Part shown: one piece after another, positions 47,142 to 56,426 of the stretch | Position numbering within the stretch: the first letter of the stretch is position 1 | How the letters are laid out: each line of letters begins with the position of its first letter | Translations under genes and position numbers: made by a program | Assembly: GCA_964383365.1 (NCBI GenBank) | Contig: CAYLHF010000013.1 | Location: forward strand, 16,571-80,570 | DNA from: CAYLHF01 sp964383365 | Lineage (GTDB): Bacteria > Bacteroidota > Rhodothermia > Rhodothermales > UBA10348 | DNA length: 64,000 nt | Reading direction: 5' to 3' | Notes under the pieces: generated by a model | Told to the model about the DNA's origin: nothing | Databases searched by the model: none | What the model saw: only the letters and a program-made list of their open reading frames with translations

Positions 47142-48017
47142 ATGATGCCTATGTGGGACCAAATACTTGACGAAGACGAGTGGTTGTCGATTGAGCACGC
47201 CCACCATGAACGTATCGATGCCTGGATGAGTCCGCACCTCAAACGTAGGAGCAGACATGAACTCGACCCGGTGACCGATTTTCTGTTCGAGTATTACGAA
47301 TTCAGACCGGCACAATTGCGCCGATGGTCTCCCGGTACCGGCGTTTTGCTGAAAGGTGAGAAGGCAGATAAATTTCTTTCGAAGCCCGAATTTGAACGGT
47401 TCGAAGGAGGTGTGGGGTTGCACTCGTCACGGTTTCCCCAAAAAAAGCGGTCATCCACGCGCTGGATTCTTTCCGTTCTGGAGTGCACACAATCGAATCC
47501 TCCATTGTATGGTTGCTTCGGTCTGCACGAGTGGGCGATGCTATACCAGACCACGGCTCCCAGACACACGTCAATCCCCCTGAGATTGAGCCATCGCGAA
47601 ATAGATGAGATCGTCGACGCGCATACACTTCGATGTACTCATTACGATGCTTTTCGTTTTTTTTCGGGAGAGTCGGTCCAGGCAAATCGATATACACTTA
47701 CCCCGGGTGACATGTGTGTTCGTGAACAACCAGGTTGCCTTCATGCGAACATGGATATTTATCGCTGGGCATTTAAGCGATACCCGTGGATTGGGAGCAA
47801 CCTGATCGCCGATTCTTTTTTCCTGGCAACGAGGATTCGGGAAATTGATATGCGGGCCAGTCCCTATGATCTGGGGAGCAACTACCCGCCTCCTATCCGA
47901 ATCGAATCGCCGGCAGGTAAACAAACGTACCGCCACTTTCAGGAGACTTTCCATAAAACAGCCTGTGAGCTACGTTCACGGCTGATCGAAGCGTATCGAC
48001 GACTCCCGATTGTTTAA
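47142..48017 (+). CDS. Uncharacterised protein of a family annotated as 3-methyladenine DNA glycosylase
   Basis: The 291-residue soluble protein has conserved-looking blocks: HHERIDAWMSPHLKRR, RPAQLRRWSPGTGVLL, RCTHYDAFRFF, PGCLHANMDIYRWAFKRYPW, and RIREIDMRASPYDL. I recognise a similar pattern from actinobacterial proteins carrying that annotation, but no glycosylase active-site motif is visible, so the name is doubtful. ATG at 47142 has a GGGGA purine stretch before it; GTG at 47127 is an alternative. It is the first plus-strand gene before the propeller array. Confidence 0.65.
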   Translation: MMPMWDQILDEDEWLSIEHAHHERIDAWMSPHLKRRSRHELDPVTDFLFEYYEFRPAQLRRWSPGTGVLLKGEKADKFLSKPEFERFEGGVGLHSSRFPQKKRSSTRWILSVLECTQSNPPLYGCFGLHEWAMLYQTTAPRHTSIPLRLSHREIDEIVDAHTLRCTHYDAFRFFSGESVQANRYTLTPGDMCVREQPGCLHANMDIYRWAFKRYPWIGSNLIADSFFLATRIREIDMRASPYDLGSNYPPPIRIESPAGKQTYRHFQETFHKTACELRSRLIEAYRRLPIV

Positions 48018-48128
48018 ATACCAATCGAAATTGCATTATCTCGGTCGTTTGTGTATGATTTGACCGCACGTTCCCCCAGGACGATACCTTTGTGCTCCCG
48101 CGTTTTTTCACTGATCGACGGCTTCGGT

Positions 48129-49496
48129 ATGCGGATTTCATTTTGCAGGACGGCACGCTTCGTCCTTTCGCTGGTTGTCATGTCTCCTGGATATGGCTTT
48201 GGAACGGCCCGTGCTCAGCAGCCAACGCCTGGACACGCGTCCCGAAACATGCTCCTCGAGTCCCACCTTCCCATGACCGGTGTCCGATCTGGTGACGTAC
48301 TCTCGAGCGCAACCGGACAAAAACGAATCGGAAATCTGGTGGTGGATCAGACCCAGGGCAGATCACTCATTTACGTTGCCCGCCGATTTGAACCCACTGG
48401 ATTCGACGCGGTCGACATAAGCGACCCGGCCCGTCCTGAAATTATTTTCTCGTGGTCTCTCCCGGGACACTATGCGGGCAGCGGCGCTACGGATATTACC
48501 TACTTCGAAGAGCATGGAAAGACCTATGTCGTGCTGGGTATGCGGCTTCCAGAGGACAAATCTTACGGTAACCTCGGGGCGATCGTTTTTGATGTGTCCG
48601 CTCTTCCGGGAGGAATTGTGAGAGAAACAGATCGCATTCTCTCGCCCGGTGGCCTCCACCACGTGTTTGCGTATCGTCACTCCTCAGGATCAAACCTCCT
48701 TTTCACCTCTGGCGGAGGAGCTATGGTTGCGTATGATCTGAAGTCGCTTACCACCGGCGATCATCAGGTCGTAAGCACGCTCGACGTCCCGGAATCGACC
48801 AGTCCGCCGCCGTACGGTTTCTATTCCATGTTCGGCGCTTATCACCTGACGACTGAGACGGATCGACTATATACGTCGGGCGGTGGCGGATATTACATTT
48901 TCGATATCTCGGATATCGAGCAGCCGGTCCTGCTCACGTCCATCTCGTCTGCGGCGATTCAAATAGGCCGCGCTATTGAACCGGTTCCGGATGGTTCGAT
49001 GGTTGTTACGACTGCGGGGTATCGTACCGCACCGATTCGCATTTTTGATCTCCAGCCCGGACTGGACTCGACGATTTCGGTGATCAAGACCGCAACTGGA
49101 GCATGGACGTCGAGTTGGGATGGGCATTACGAACAGGTCGCGGTCCGGTGGCCGTTCGTGTTTGTCGCAGCGATGAATGACGGGATTCAGGTCTTCAATA
49201 TGATGAACGCCTATGATCCCTACACGGTCGGCTATCAGCAGACGTGGGACGGTCCTCCGGGCGATATTTCGGATGATCTGTTCGCCAGAACGGGAACGTG
49301 GGATATCGATGTCCGAAACAGGGATGGCCTCATTGCAGCCACGGACGCGCGATCGGGCCTCTGGCTTTTGAGAATGGAGGCCTTCGAAGGTTGGGATGGT
49401 AGAGGATGGGGATTCCCCGATATTTCCAACGCGCAGAACTGGAAAGATGGGCCCACTCGTTCCAATGAATGGGATTCCGAAGGAGGGTCAAGATGA
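48129..49496 (+). CDS. Secreted seven-bladed propeller protein, paralogue 1 (divergent LVIVD type)
   Basis: The 455-residue protein has a signal peptide (FVLSLVVMSPGYGFGTARAQ). It belongs with the five genes that follow: VDISDPARPEIIFSW, YYIFDISDIEQPVLL, IRIFDLQPGLDS, VRWPFVFVAAMNDGIQVF and RDGLIAATDARSGLW. It is the most diverged copy and lacks most histidines shared by copies 2-6 (YHD, GHT and NHE are replaced). SHLPM and GGLHHVF keep two. ATG at 48129 gives the signal peptide. Its stop overlaps the next gene (ATGA). Confidence 0.85.
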   Translation: MRISFCRTARFVLSLVVMSPGYGFGTARAQQPTPGHASRNMLLESHLPMTGVRSGDVLSSATGQKRIGNLVVDQTQGRSLIYVARRFEPTGFDAVDISDPARPEIIFSWSLPGHYAGSGATDITYFEEHGKTYVVLGMRLPEDKSYGNLGAIVFDVSALPGGIVRETDRILSPGGLHHVFAYRHSSGSNLLFTSGGGAMVAYDLKSLTTGDHQVVSTLDVPESTSPPPYGFYSMFGAYHLTTETDRLYTSGGGGYYIFDISDIEQPVLLTSISSAAIQIGRAIEPVPDGSMVVTTAGYRTAPIRIFDLQPGLDSTISVIKTATGAWTSSWDGHYEQVAVRWPFVFVAAMNDGIQVFNMMNAYDPYTVGYQQTWDGPPGDISDDLFARTGTWDIDVRNRDGLIAATDARSGLWLLRMEAFEGWDGRGWGFPDISNAQNWKDGPTRSNEWDSEGGSR

Positions 49497-50914
49497 GTAA
49501 TCCGGATACATTGGGGCAGCGAGTGTCAATCAGACGGGTATTCCCGGCAACAGCGGTCTTGCTCCTGTTGATGACATCCGTTGGCGCAAAGGGTCAGCCC
49601 GTTTATCAACCCGCACACCCGCCCCCACCGGGGCAACGTGGATCCGAGAATATTCATGTCCTGTCGCACATTCCGCTGGGCGCTCCGGGATCCGTAGCCG
49701 ACGTCGAAATCGAGCAGGACCTGAATCGACCTTTCGCCTACGTTACGCGTCGCGCATCCTCGATAGGATTCGACATCATAGACCTGAGAGATCCCGATCA
49801 CGCGCGGGTAGTCAAAAGGTGGAGAATTGAGAATGAGGACCTGCATCAGGGAAGCGCCACGGACGGTCGCATTTTTCAGTACAAAGCTCGGACGTACTAC
49901 GTTCAGGGCCTCCAACTCCGGCAGGGCGGACCCGATTCGGAGGTCGGTGCCATCGTCTTTGACGTCACGGATCTCCCCGAACAGATCGTGGAAGTGGGGC
50001 GCATCAGGCAATCCGAAACGAGGGGCGGCTTTCACAACATATTTATGTATGCCCATTCATCAGGTAAACCCCTGCTCTTTGCAACGTCCGGGCAATATGC
50101 CAAGGTATTCGACATGGCAAAGTTCATCGACGGAGAACAGACAGAGATGGATCCCGTCTTGCGAGATGAAAATCGCGAACTCGTTGGCCTGGTCCCGGTG
50201 GCAAAGACAGAGAATATGTGGTCCCGGGGCTATCACGATTTCTATGTCGCCTACCATCCTGAATCAGGAGAGGATCGGTTTTACGGCGGAGGAGGAAGCG
50301 GATATTATGTGTACAATATTACGGACCTGGAAAACCCTGAAATGCTGGTTCGCTTAACAGGAGTACCGGGGGTCTCGTGGGGACATACATTCACCCCCAC
50401 GCCCGACGGCAATTTTGCCGTAGGAGAAACCGAGTTTCAGTTTCAACCCCTCCGGATATTCGACCTTCGACCGGCGCTCCATTCGAACGAAAAGACCATC
50501 GATCATGCGGTGGGTTTCTGGCAGGCCGAATGGAACGGTCTGGCCCATAACCACGAGGTTCGTTGGCCGTATGTATTCGTGTCGGCGTATCAGAGCGGTC
50601 TTTCTGTCTTCAACATGGCAGACCCGACCCGTCCGTATACGGTCGGCTACTATGACACGTTCAATGGCGTTCACAACAATCGGAGTGAGGCTTCCCGAAG
50701 ACCTGGAAGTCCATACACGTGGAATATTTACAATGGTGCCTGGGGAGTGGATGTAAGAGATGCCGACGGTCTGATCGTCATCAGCGATCTCACGACTGGC
50801 TTCTGGGCGTTCAAAATGGACGGCTTTGACGGATGGAGGGGCGAAGACTGGGGTATGCCCGATGTATCCAGCGCCCAGAAATGGACCAAACGCCGCAGAA
50901 ATAATCAGGAATAA
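49493..50914 (+). CDS. Secreted seven-bladed propeller protein, paralogue 2
   Basis: The 473-residue protein begins at ATG 49493, overlapping copy 1 and preceded by GGAGG. The signal peptide contains TAVLLLLMTSVGAKGQ. It keeps the array's histidine set: SHIPLG, ENEDLH, GGFHNIF, GYHDFY, WGHTFTP and AHNHEVRWP. A Pro-rich segment (HPPPPGQ) follows the signal. The function is unknown; LVIVD-type proteins are typically envelope propellers. Placement before the multicopper oxidase suggests a shared periplasmic process. Confidence 0.88.
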   Translation: MSNPDTLGQRVSIRRVFPATAVLLLLMTSVGAKGQPVYQPAHPPPPGQRGSENIHVLSHIPLGAPGSVADVEIEQDLNRPFAYVTRRASSIGFDIIDLRDPDHARVVKRWRIENEDLHQGSATDGRIFQYKARTYYVQGLQLRQGGPDSEVGAIVFDVTDLPEQIVEVGRIRQSETRGGFHNIFMYAHSSGKPLLFATSGQYAKVFDMAKFIDGEQTEMDPVLRDENRELVGLVPVAKTENMWSRGYHDFYVAYHPESGEDRFYGGGGSGYYVYNITDLENPEMLVRLTGVPGVSWGHTFTPTPDGNFAVGETEFQFQPLRIFDLRPALHSNEKTIDHAVGFWQAEWNGLAHNHEVRWPYVFVSAYQSGLSVFNMADPTRPYTVGYYDTFNGVHNNRSEASRRPGSPYTWNIYNGAWGVDVRDADGLIVISDLTTGFWAFKMDGFDGWRGEDWGMPDVSSAQKWTKRRRNNQE

Positions 50915-50918
50915 CGAC

Positions 50919-52259
50919 ATGAAAAATCCCACTCCGACGATCGTTCGGATACTGCTTCCGGCGCTCATAGTGATGTGGCCAGTTTCCCGTTCATTCGGAC
51001 AGGCAACTCCTCTTAACAGGGGCACCGAAAACGTTTCCGTCCTGGGGCACACCCCGCTCGGTGCCCGAATGAGTGTTACGGATCTTGAAGTCGAGCAAGA
51101 GGTCGACAGACCATTCGCCTACGTCGGGCGAGCGTCGATCTTGAATGAAGGGCCGAAAGGCATGGATGTTCTCGACATAAGCAAGCCATCAAGTCCGAAA
51201 GTGATTCTGCGCTGGAGACTCGAAAACCAGGACCTCCACATGAATCGTGGTGGCATGGACGTCAAGTACTTCAAGTGGAGAGATCGGTATTACGTCGTAC
51301 AGTCGTTCGAATTTTCTCAGGGTCCCGATCGCGATCTGGGTGCCGTCGTATTCGATGTAACCGGACTGCCTGACGCTGACACCGTTCAGGAAATTACTCG
51401 CATTCGGACTCCGGATTACCCCGGTGGATTCCACAACATATTTATTTACAAACATTCCAATGGCCGTGTCTTGCTTCTGGCCACAGTCCGGGCAGGAAAA
51501 GCGGACGTCTACGATCTGGGTAGTATTGTAGAGGGAAATATGGAGCATGCGCTGGTGGGCGAAATTCAGGTCCCTCAACTACCTGATCGTCCGAACGCCA
51601 GAACGTCATTTCACGACCTGTATGCTGCGTGGCATCCGGACACGAATGAGGATCGGTTCTATGCCGGTGGAACGGGTGGGTACTATATCTTTGATATCTC
51701 TGACCTCGACCATCCAGAATTAAAAATTACACTGACCAATATCAACGGCGTCGACTGGGGACACACCTTCACTCCCAGTCCTGATGGCCGATATGCGGTC
51801 GCAGAGGCGGAATATCAATACTCTCCGCTACGGATATTTGACCTGAAGCCAGCTCTGGACGGCGAGAAGCAGAATATTCGATCACCGATCTCAGCATGGA
51901 CGGCGAATTGGAAAAATCTGGTCCATAACCACGAGGTCCGATGGCCATTTGTTTTCGTTTCAGGATATCTTGACGGATTGCAAATTTTCAGCCTTCAGGA
52001 CCCAAAACGTCCCCGTACTGTCGGTTACTACGACACGTATGTTGGTCCGCCAACCTACGAATGGATATCGGTTATCAACGGCGCTTTCGGTGTTGATATC
52101 AGGAATGAGGATGGTCTGATCGTCCTCTCAGACATGACGACTGGCTTCTGGACGTTTCATTTGGAAGGCTTCAATGGATGGAACGGCGAAGACTGGGGAA
52201 TGCCGGATATTTCCAGCGTTCAGAAATGGGATGAGGAATCGAAGGAAGGCACCCGATAG
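50919..52259 (+). CDS. Secreted seven-bladed propeller protein, paralogue 3
   Basis: The 446-residue protein starts at ATG 50919, 4 bp after the copy 2 stop. The signal peptide is ILLPALIVMWPVSRSFGQ. All array motifs are present: GHTPLG, ENQDLH, GGFHNIF, FHDLY, WGHTFTP and HNHEVRWP, then GLIVLSDMTTGFWTF in blade 7. A mature N-terminal NVS sequon lies beside the signal cleavage site. A 65-nt stretch at its 3' end is identical to copy 4. Confidence 0.9.
   Translation: MKNPTPTIVRILLPALIVMWPVSRSFGQATPLNRGTENVSVLGHTPLGARMSVTDLEVEQEVDRPFAYVGRASILNEGPKGMDVLDISKPSSPKVILRWRLENQDLHMNRGGMDVKYFKWRDRYYVVQSFEFSQGPDRDLGAVVFDVTGLPDADTVQEITRIRTPDYPGGFHNIFIYKHSNGRVLLLATVRAGKADVYDLGSIVEGNMEHALVGEIQVPQLPDRPNARTSFHDLYAAWHPDTNEDRFYAGGTGGYYIFDISDLDHPELKITLTNINGVDWGHTFTPSPDGRYAVAEAEYQYSPLRIFDLKPALDGEKQNIRSPISAWTANWKNLVHNHEVRWPFVFVSGYLDGLQIFSLQDPKRPRTVGYYDTYVGPPTYEWISVINGAFGVDIRNEDGLIVLSDMTTGFWTFHLEGFNGWNGEDWGMPDISSVQKWDEESKEGTR
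52167..52231 (+). repeat. 65-nt tract identical to 53540-53604 (paralogue 3 copy)
   Basis: This segment encoding the GFNGWNGEDWGMPDISSVQ region is base-for-base the same in paralogues 3 and 4, while flanking codons differ. That points to recent gene conversion or unequal crossing-over. Confidence 0.9.
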
Positions 52260-52294
52260 CGACACGCAGATAATCACACAAGACGACGACTTTC

Positions 52295-53632
52295 ATGGCA
52301 CGCAACGCATTTCTTCTGCTGACCCTGACGATTCTCCTAGTCTTTGCTCCTGCCACCAGAGCCCAGATGACCAGCCTGAACCGAGGATCGGACAACATTT
52401 CTGTAGAAGGCCACAAACCGCTCGGGCCCCGTCTCTCGGTCATGGACCTGGAAGTGGAACAGGAACTCTCCAGACCGTATGCCTATGTAGCCCGCGGTAC
52501 TCTGGATGGCAATTCCGGTCGTGGCACGGACATAGTCGATCTGAGTAATCCGAAGCGTCCCAAGGTATTACTTAGATGGAGAATCGAAAACCAGGACCTC
52601 CACACGGGCCTCGGGGGCATGGACGTCAAGTATTTCAAGTGGAAAAACCATTACTACGTCGTCCAGTCTTATCAATTTGGACAGGGACCGGACAATGACC
52701 TGGGGGCAGTCATACTCGATGTGACGGGGCTTCCCAATCCGGGGTCGGTCAAGGATGTGGCGCGCATCCACGAGCCCGACCTCCCGGGAGGATTCCATAA
52801 CATATTTATTTACAAACATTCGGACGGCCGTGTCCTTTTGCTCACGACCGTGAACGGTGGACAGGCCAACATATATGACCTCGGAAAGGCCGTGGAGGGT
52901 GACGTTAAGAATGCGCTGGTCGGAACGATTCCTGTCCCTGAAGGCGCCTCGGGAGGACCCGTTCCCTTCCTTTTCTACCATGATCTATACGCAGCCTGGC
53001 ACCCGGACACGGAGCAGGATCGGTTTTACGGCGGAGGTACCGGAGGATATTATGTATTCGATATTTCGGACGTAGAGAACCCCGCGTTGCAGTTCTCCAT
53101 AACGGGGGTCTCCGGGGTAGACTGGGGCCATACGTTCACGCCGAGCCCGGACGGTCGATTCGCCGTCGGAGAGACCGAATATCAATACGCTCCACTTCGC
53201 ATTTTTGACATGAAACCGGCCCTGGACGGTGAAACACAGAATATTCGCAATTCGATTTCAGCGTGGACGGCAAATTGGAAAAATCTCGTCCACAACCACG
53301 AGGTCCGCTGGCCCTATGTGTTTGTATCCGGATATCAGGATGGACTTCAGATTTTCAGTCTTCAGGACCCCGAGAACCCTCGCACGGTGGGATACTATGA
53401 CACCTATACGGGGCCTACCGATGACGGCGTGATGGAAGGAGGCGTGGGTAATGGTGCGTTCGGCGTCGATGTTCGAAATGCCGACGGTTTGATAGTCATC
53501 TCTGATATCTCGACCGGAATCTGGACGTTCCGAATGGCCGGCTTCAATGGATGGAACGGCGAAGACTGGGGAATGCCGGATATTTCCAGCGTTCAGAAAT
53601 GGGACGAAAAATCCAAAGAGGGAACGAAGTAG
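52295..53632 (+). CDS. Secreted seven-bladed propeller protein, paralogue 4
   Basis: The 445-residue protein has a signal peptide (LLLTLTILLVFAPATRAQ). Seven blades can be traced. Conserved His are H40 (GHKPLG), H103 (QDLH), H168 (GGFHN), H229 (YHDLY), H279 (GHTFTP) and H333/H335 (HNHEVRWP), each at the start of a blade where the innermost strand faces the pore. Blade 7 is GAFGVDVRNADGLIVISD. A metal site is inferred from this layout. ATG at 52295 follows copy 3 by 35 bp. Confidence 0.9.
   Translation: MARNAFLLLTLTILLVFAPATRAQMTSLNRGSDNISVEGHKPLGPRLSVMDLEVEQELSRPYAYVARGTLDGNSGRGTDIVDLSNPKRPKVLLRWRIENQDLHTGLGGMDVKYFKWKNHYYVVQSYQFGQGPDNDLGAVILDVTGLPNPGSVKDVARIHEPDLPGGFHNIFIYKHSDGRVLLLTTVNGGQANIYDLGKAVEGDVKNALVGTIPVPEGASGGPVPFLFYHDLYAAWHPDTEQDRFYGGGTGGYYVFDISDVENPALQFSITGVSGVDWGHTFTPSPDGRFAVGETEYQYAPLRIFDMKPALDGETQNIRNSISAWTANWKNLVHNHEVRWPYVFVSGYQDGLQIFSLQDPENPRTVGYYDTYTGPTDDGVMEGGVGNGAFGVDVRNADGLIVISDISTGIWTFRMAGFNGWNGEDWGMPDISSVQKWDEKSKEGTK
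53540..53604 (+). repeat. 65-nt tract identical to 52167-52231 (paralogue 4 copy)
   Basis: This is the second copy of the identical tract near the 3' end of paralogue 4. Copies 5 and 6 encode nearly the same residues here but differ at several codons. Confidence 0.9.
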
Positions 53633-53668
53633 GCAACCCTCGAGACTAACACATTAACCCAAACTGGT

Positions 53669-54988
53669 ATGCCACGTATTCTGTCTTCTCTGTTTGCACT
53701 CGCGTTTTTCGTCGTGTTTGGTCCCGTAGCCAGTGCTCAGTGGACTCCCGAGAAACCGGGGAGCGACAATATCACGATTGAATCTCACCTCCCGCTGGGT
53801 GGTGCCGAGTCAGTAGCTGACATCGAACTTGAGCAGGAGATGAGTCGGCCTTATGCGTATGTCGCCCGGGCTCATTACCTGGAGTATCTTGCGATGGGGA
53901 TGGATATAATCGACCTCTCCGATCCATCCCGAGCAAATGTGATCTACCGCTGGAGAATCGAGAACGAAGAACTCCACGTCGGGGTTGGTGGTCTGGACAT
54001 CAAGTACTTCAAGTATGGAGATCACTATTATGTGGTTCTTTCGACCCAATTCCGACAGGGACCTGACCATGATCTGGGAGCGGTCATATTTGATGTAACG
54101 GGACTTCCAGACCCGTCTTCGGTTCACGAAGTCGCAAGGATTCGAGAGCCCGATCTACCGGGAGGATTCCATAACATATTTATCTACCAGCATTCGAACG
54201 GAAGACCGCTTCTATTCACGACAGTCAGTGGTGCCACAGCCCATGTGTACGACCTGGGTCTGATTGTAGAAGGGGATCGATCGAACGCACTCGTGGGAGA
54301 GGTACCGGTACCGGAAGCCAATCCACGTCGCGCCTATCACGACTTCTACGTCGGATACGATGAAGCAACCGAAACAGACCGATTCTACGGCGGTGGGTCA
54401 GGTGGTTATTATGTCTACGACGTATCGGACCTTCAGAATCCGAAACTTCTGGTGACCCTGACAGGAATCAACGGCGTTCGTTACGGTCATACATTTACGC
54501 CGTCACCCGATGGGCGGTATGTCGTAGCCGAAACGGAATATCAGTATGCACCGCTAAGAATATTCGATCTGAAACCGGCGCTCGACGGCGAGAAAACAAA
54601 TATCAGGACACCGATTTCAGCCTGGACTGCCGACTGGAAAAATCTGGCTCACAACCACGAGATCCGATGGCCATATGTTTTTGTATCGGCCTATATGGAC
54701 GGACTTCAGGTATTCAGTCTGATGGATCCAAAGAATCCTCAGACCGTCGCCTATTTCGATACGTATTCAGGTCCTCAGATAGAGGAAGGAGGCGCAGGCG
54801 TCATGAACGGTGCATTCGGAGTGGACGTTCGTAATGAAGACGGCCTGATCGTTGTCTCAGACCTGATGACCGGATTCTGGGCCTTCCGAATGGAGGGCTT
54901 CAATGGATGGAACGGCGAGGACTGGGGCGTACCCGACCGATCCAGCGTCCAGAAATGGGACGAGAAACCGAAAGAAGGTACCCATTAA
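53669..54988 (+). CDS. Secreted seven-bladed propeller protein, paralogue 5
   Basis: The 439-residue protein has a signal peptide (LFALAFFVVFGPVASAQ). The mature start WTPEKPGSDN is shared with copy 6, so copies 5 and 6 form the closest pair by this region. All array histidines are kept (SHLPLG, EELH, GGFHNIF, YHDFY, YGHTFTP, HNHEIRWP). It carries an NIT sequon at the mature N-terminus. It starts at ATG 53669, 36 bp after copy 4. Confidence 0.9.
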   Translation: MPRILSSLFALAFFVVFGPVASAQWTPEKPGSDNITIESHLPLGGAESVADIELEQEMSRPYAYVARAHYLEYLAMGMDIIDLSDPSRANVIYRWRIENEELHVGVGGLDIKYFKYGDHYYVVLSTQFRQGPDHDLGAVIFDVTGLPDPSSVHEVARIREPDLPGGFHNIFIYQHSNGRPLLFTTVSGATAHVYDLGLIVEGDRSNALVGEVPVPEANPRRAYHDFYVGYDEATETDRFYGGGSGGYYVYDVSDLQNPKLLVTLTGINGVRYGHTFTPSPDGRYVVAETEYQYAPLRIFDLKPALDGEKTNIRTPISAWTADWKNLAHNHEIRWPYVFVSAYMDGLQVFSLMDPKNPQTVAYFDTYSGPQIEEGGAGVMNGAFGVDVRNEDGLIVVSDLMTGFWAFRMEGFNGWNGEDWGVPDRSSVQKWDEKPKEGTH

Positions 54989-55065
54989 CTTCGATCCCTC
55001 CGAAGGGATAGTATACATTAGAATCAAGCTCCCGAGCGGGCATCACACTCTGTAATTGGAAAATC

Positions 55066-56388
55066 ATGAAGCAAGTTCAAAACATTCTAACGCTGCTCAT
55101 CGTCCTGGTAACTCTATCGGCGACGCAGGCGATTGCACAGTGGACTCCCGAAAAGCCGGGAAGTGACAACATGACAGTCCTGGGACATATTCCCCTGGGG
55201 CCTGAAATGAGCGTAGCAGATCTGGATCTGGAACAGGAAATGAGCCGTCCATACGCCTACGTATCCAGGATGGTTTATTACAAGGAAGGACCGAAAGGAA
55301 CCGATATCATTGATCTTTCCGATCCCTCCAACCCGCATGTCATCTACCGCTGGAGAATCGAAGATCAGGACCTGCACCTGCCCCTGGGTGGAATGGACGC
55401 CAAGCATTTCAAATGGCAAGGCAGGTATTATGTGGTTCAGTCTACCCAGTTCAGACAAGGTGGGCCCGACAACGATCTGGGTGCCGTCGTGCTGGATGTT
55501 ACCGGACTTCCGGACCCTTCTACGGTTCGTGAAGTAGCCCGGGTCTACGCTCCCGAAACGCCCGGTGGATTCCATAACATCTTTATTTACAAACACTCTA
55601 ACGGCAGAGTCCTGCTCGTGTCGACTGTTTCCGGGGCGTTTGCCAACGTGTATGACCTGGGCCGAGTGGTCGAAGGAAATGTGGATACTGCGCTCATCGC
55701 TCAGATACCGGTTCCCGGTGCAGAGGGCACGCGTAGAGGATATCATGACTTCTACCTGGGATTCGATACCGCGACCGAACAGGACCGCTTCTACGGCGGG
55801 GGCACCGGCGGATACTATGTCTACAATGTGACGGACCTGGATAATCCAGAACTTCTGGTCACGCTGAATGGAATCAATGGGGTTCGTTACGGTCACACAT
55901 TCACACCCTCGCCGGATGGTCGCTATGTCGTCGCAGAGACGGAATACCAGTATGCTCCCTTGAGAATATTCGATCTGAAACCGGCCTTCGACGGAGAAAA
56001 AACGAATATCAAGTCACCGATCTCAGCCTGGACCGCCGACTGGCAACACCTGGCCCACAATCACGAAATTCGCTGGCCATTCGTGTTCGTTTCCGGATAT
56101 CTGGACGGTCTCCAGGTATTTAGTCTGATGGACCCCAAGAACCCGGAAACGGTCGGATACTATGATACGTATCTTGGTTCTCCGAACACGGAAAGATACT
56201 CCCAGTTCAACGGCGCCTTCGGTGTTGACGTCCGGAATGCGGACGGACTCATCGTCATCAGCGACATGTCGACGGGTTTCTGGACCTTCCGGATGGAAGG
56301 ATTCAATGGGTGGAATGGAGAAGACTGGGGCGTTCCTAATGTTTCGAGTGCACAGAAATGGGACGATGATCCCGAGGGAACGAAATAA
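55066..56388 (+). CDS. Secreted seven-bladed propeller protein, paralogue 6
   Basis: The 440-residue protein has a signal peptide (LTLLIVLVTLSATQAIAQ) and the mature start WTPEKPGSDNMTVLG. All array motifs are conserved, including GHIPLG, DQDLH, GGFHNIF, GYHDFY, YGHTFTP and HNHEIRWP. It is the last of the six copies. A small secreted protein and a multicopper oxidase follow within 610 bp on the same strand. The 77-bp gap before it is the widest in the array and holds only a weak 6-bp hairpin. Confidence 0.9.
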   Translation: MKQVQNILTLLIVLVTLSATQAIAQWTPEKPGSDNMTVLGHIPLGPEMSVADLDLEQEMSRPYAYVSRMVYYKEGPKGTDIIDLSDPSNPHVIYRWRIEDQDLHLPLGGMDAKHFKWQGRYYVVQSTQFRQGGPDNDLGAVVLDVTGLPDPSTVREVARVYAPETPGGFHNIFIYKHSNGRVLLVSTVSGAFANVYDLGRVVEGNVDTALIAQIPVPGAEGTRRGYHDFYLGFDTATEQDRFYGGGTGGYYVYNVTDLDNPELLVTLNGINGVRYGHTFTPSPDGRYVVAETEYQYAPLRIFDLKPAFDGEKTNIKSPISAWTADWQHLAHNHEIRWPFVFVSGYLDGLQVFSLMDPKNPETVGYYDTYLGSPNTERYSQFNGAFGVDVRNADGLIVISDMSTGFWTFRMEGFNGWNGEDWGVPNVSSAQKWDDDPEGTK

Positions 56389-56426
56389 GTCGAGCGCCAT
56401 CGCACCATACACAAGGGATATTCAGG

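Noticed and set aside
49493..56388. Resemblance of AHNHEIRWP in the propellers to AHELRYP in selenium-binding protein 1/methanethiol oxidase
   Set aside because: The similarity is one short motif recalled from memory; no other part aligns by eye. A profile search could revive it.
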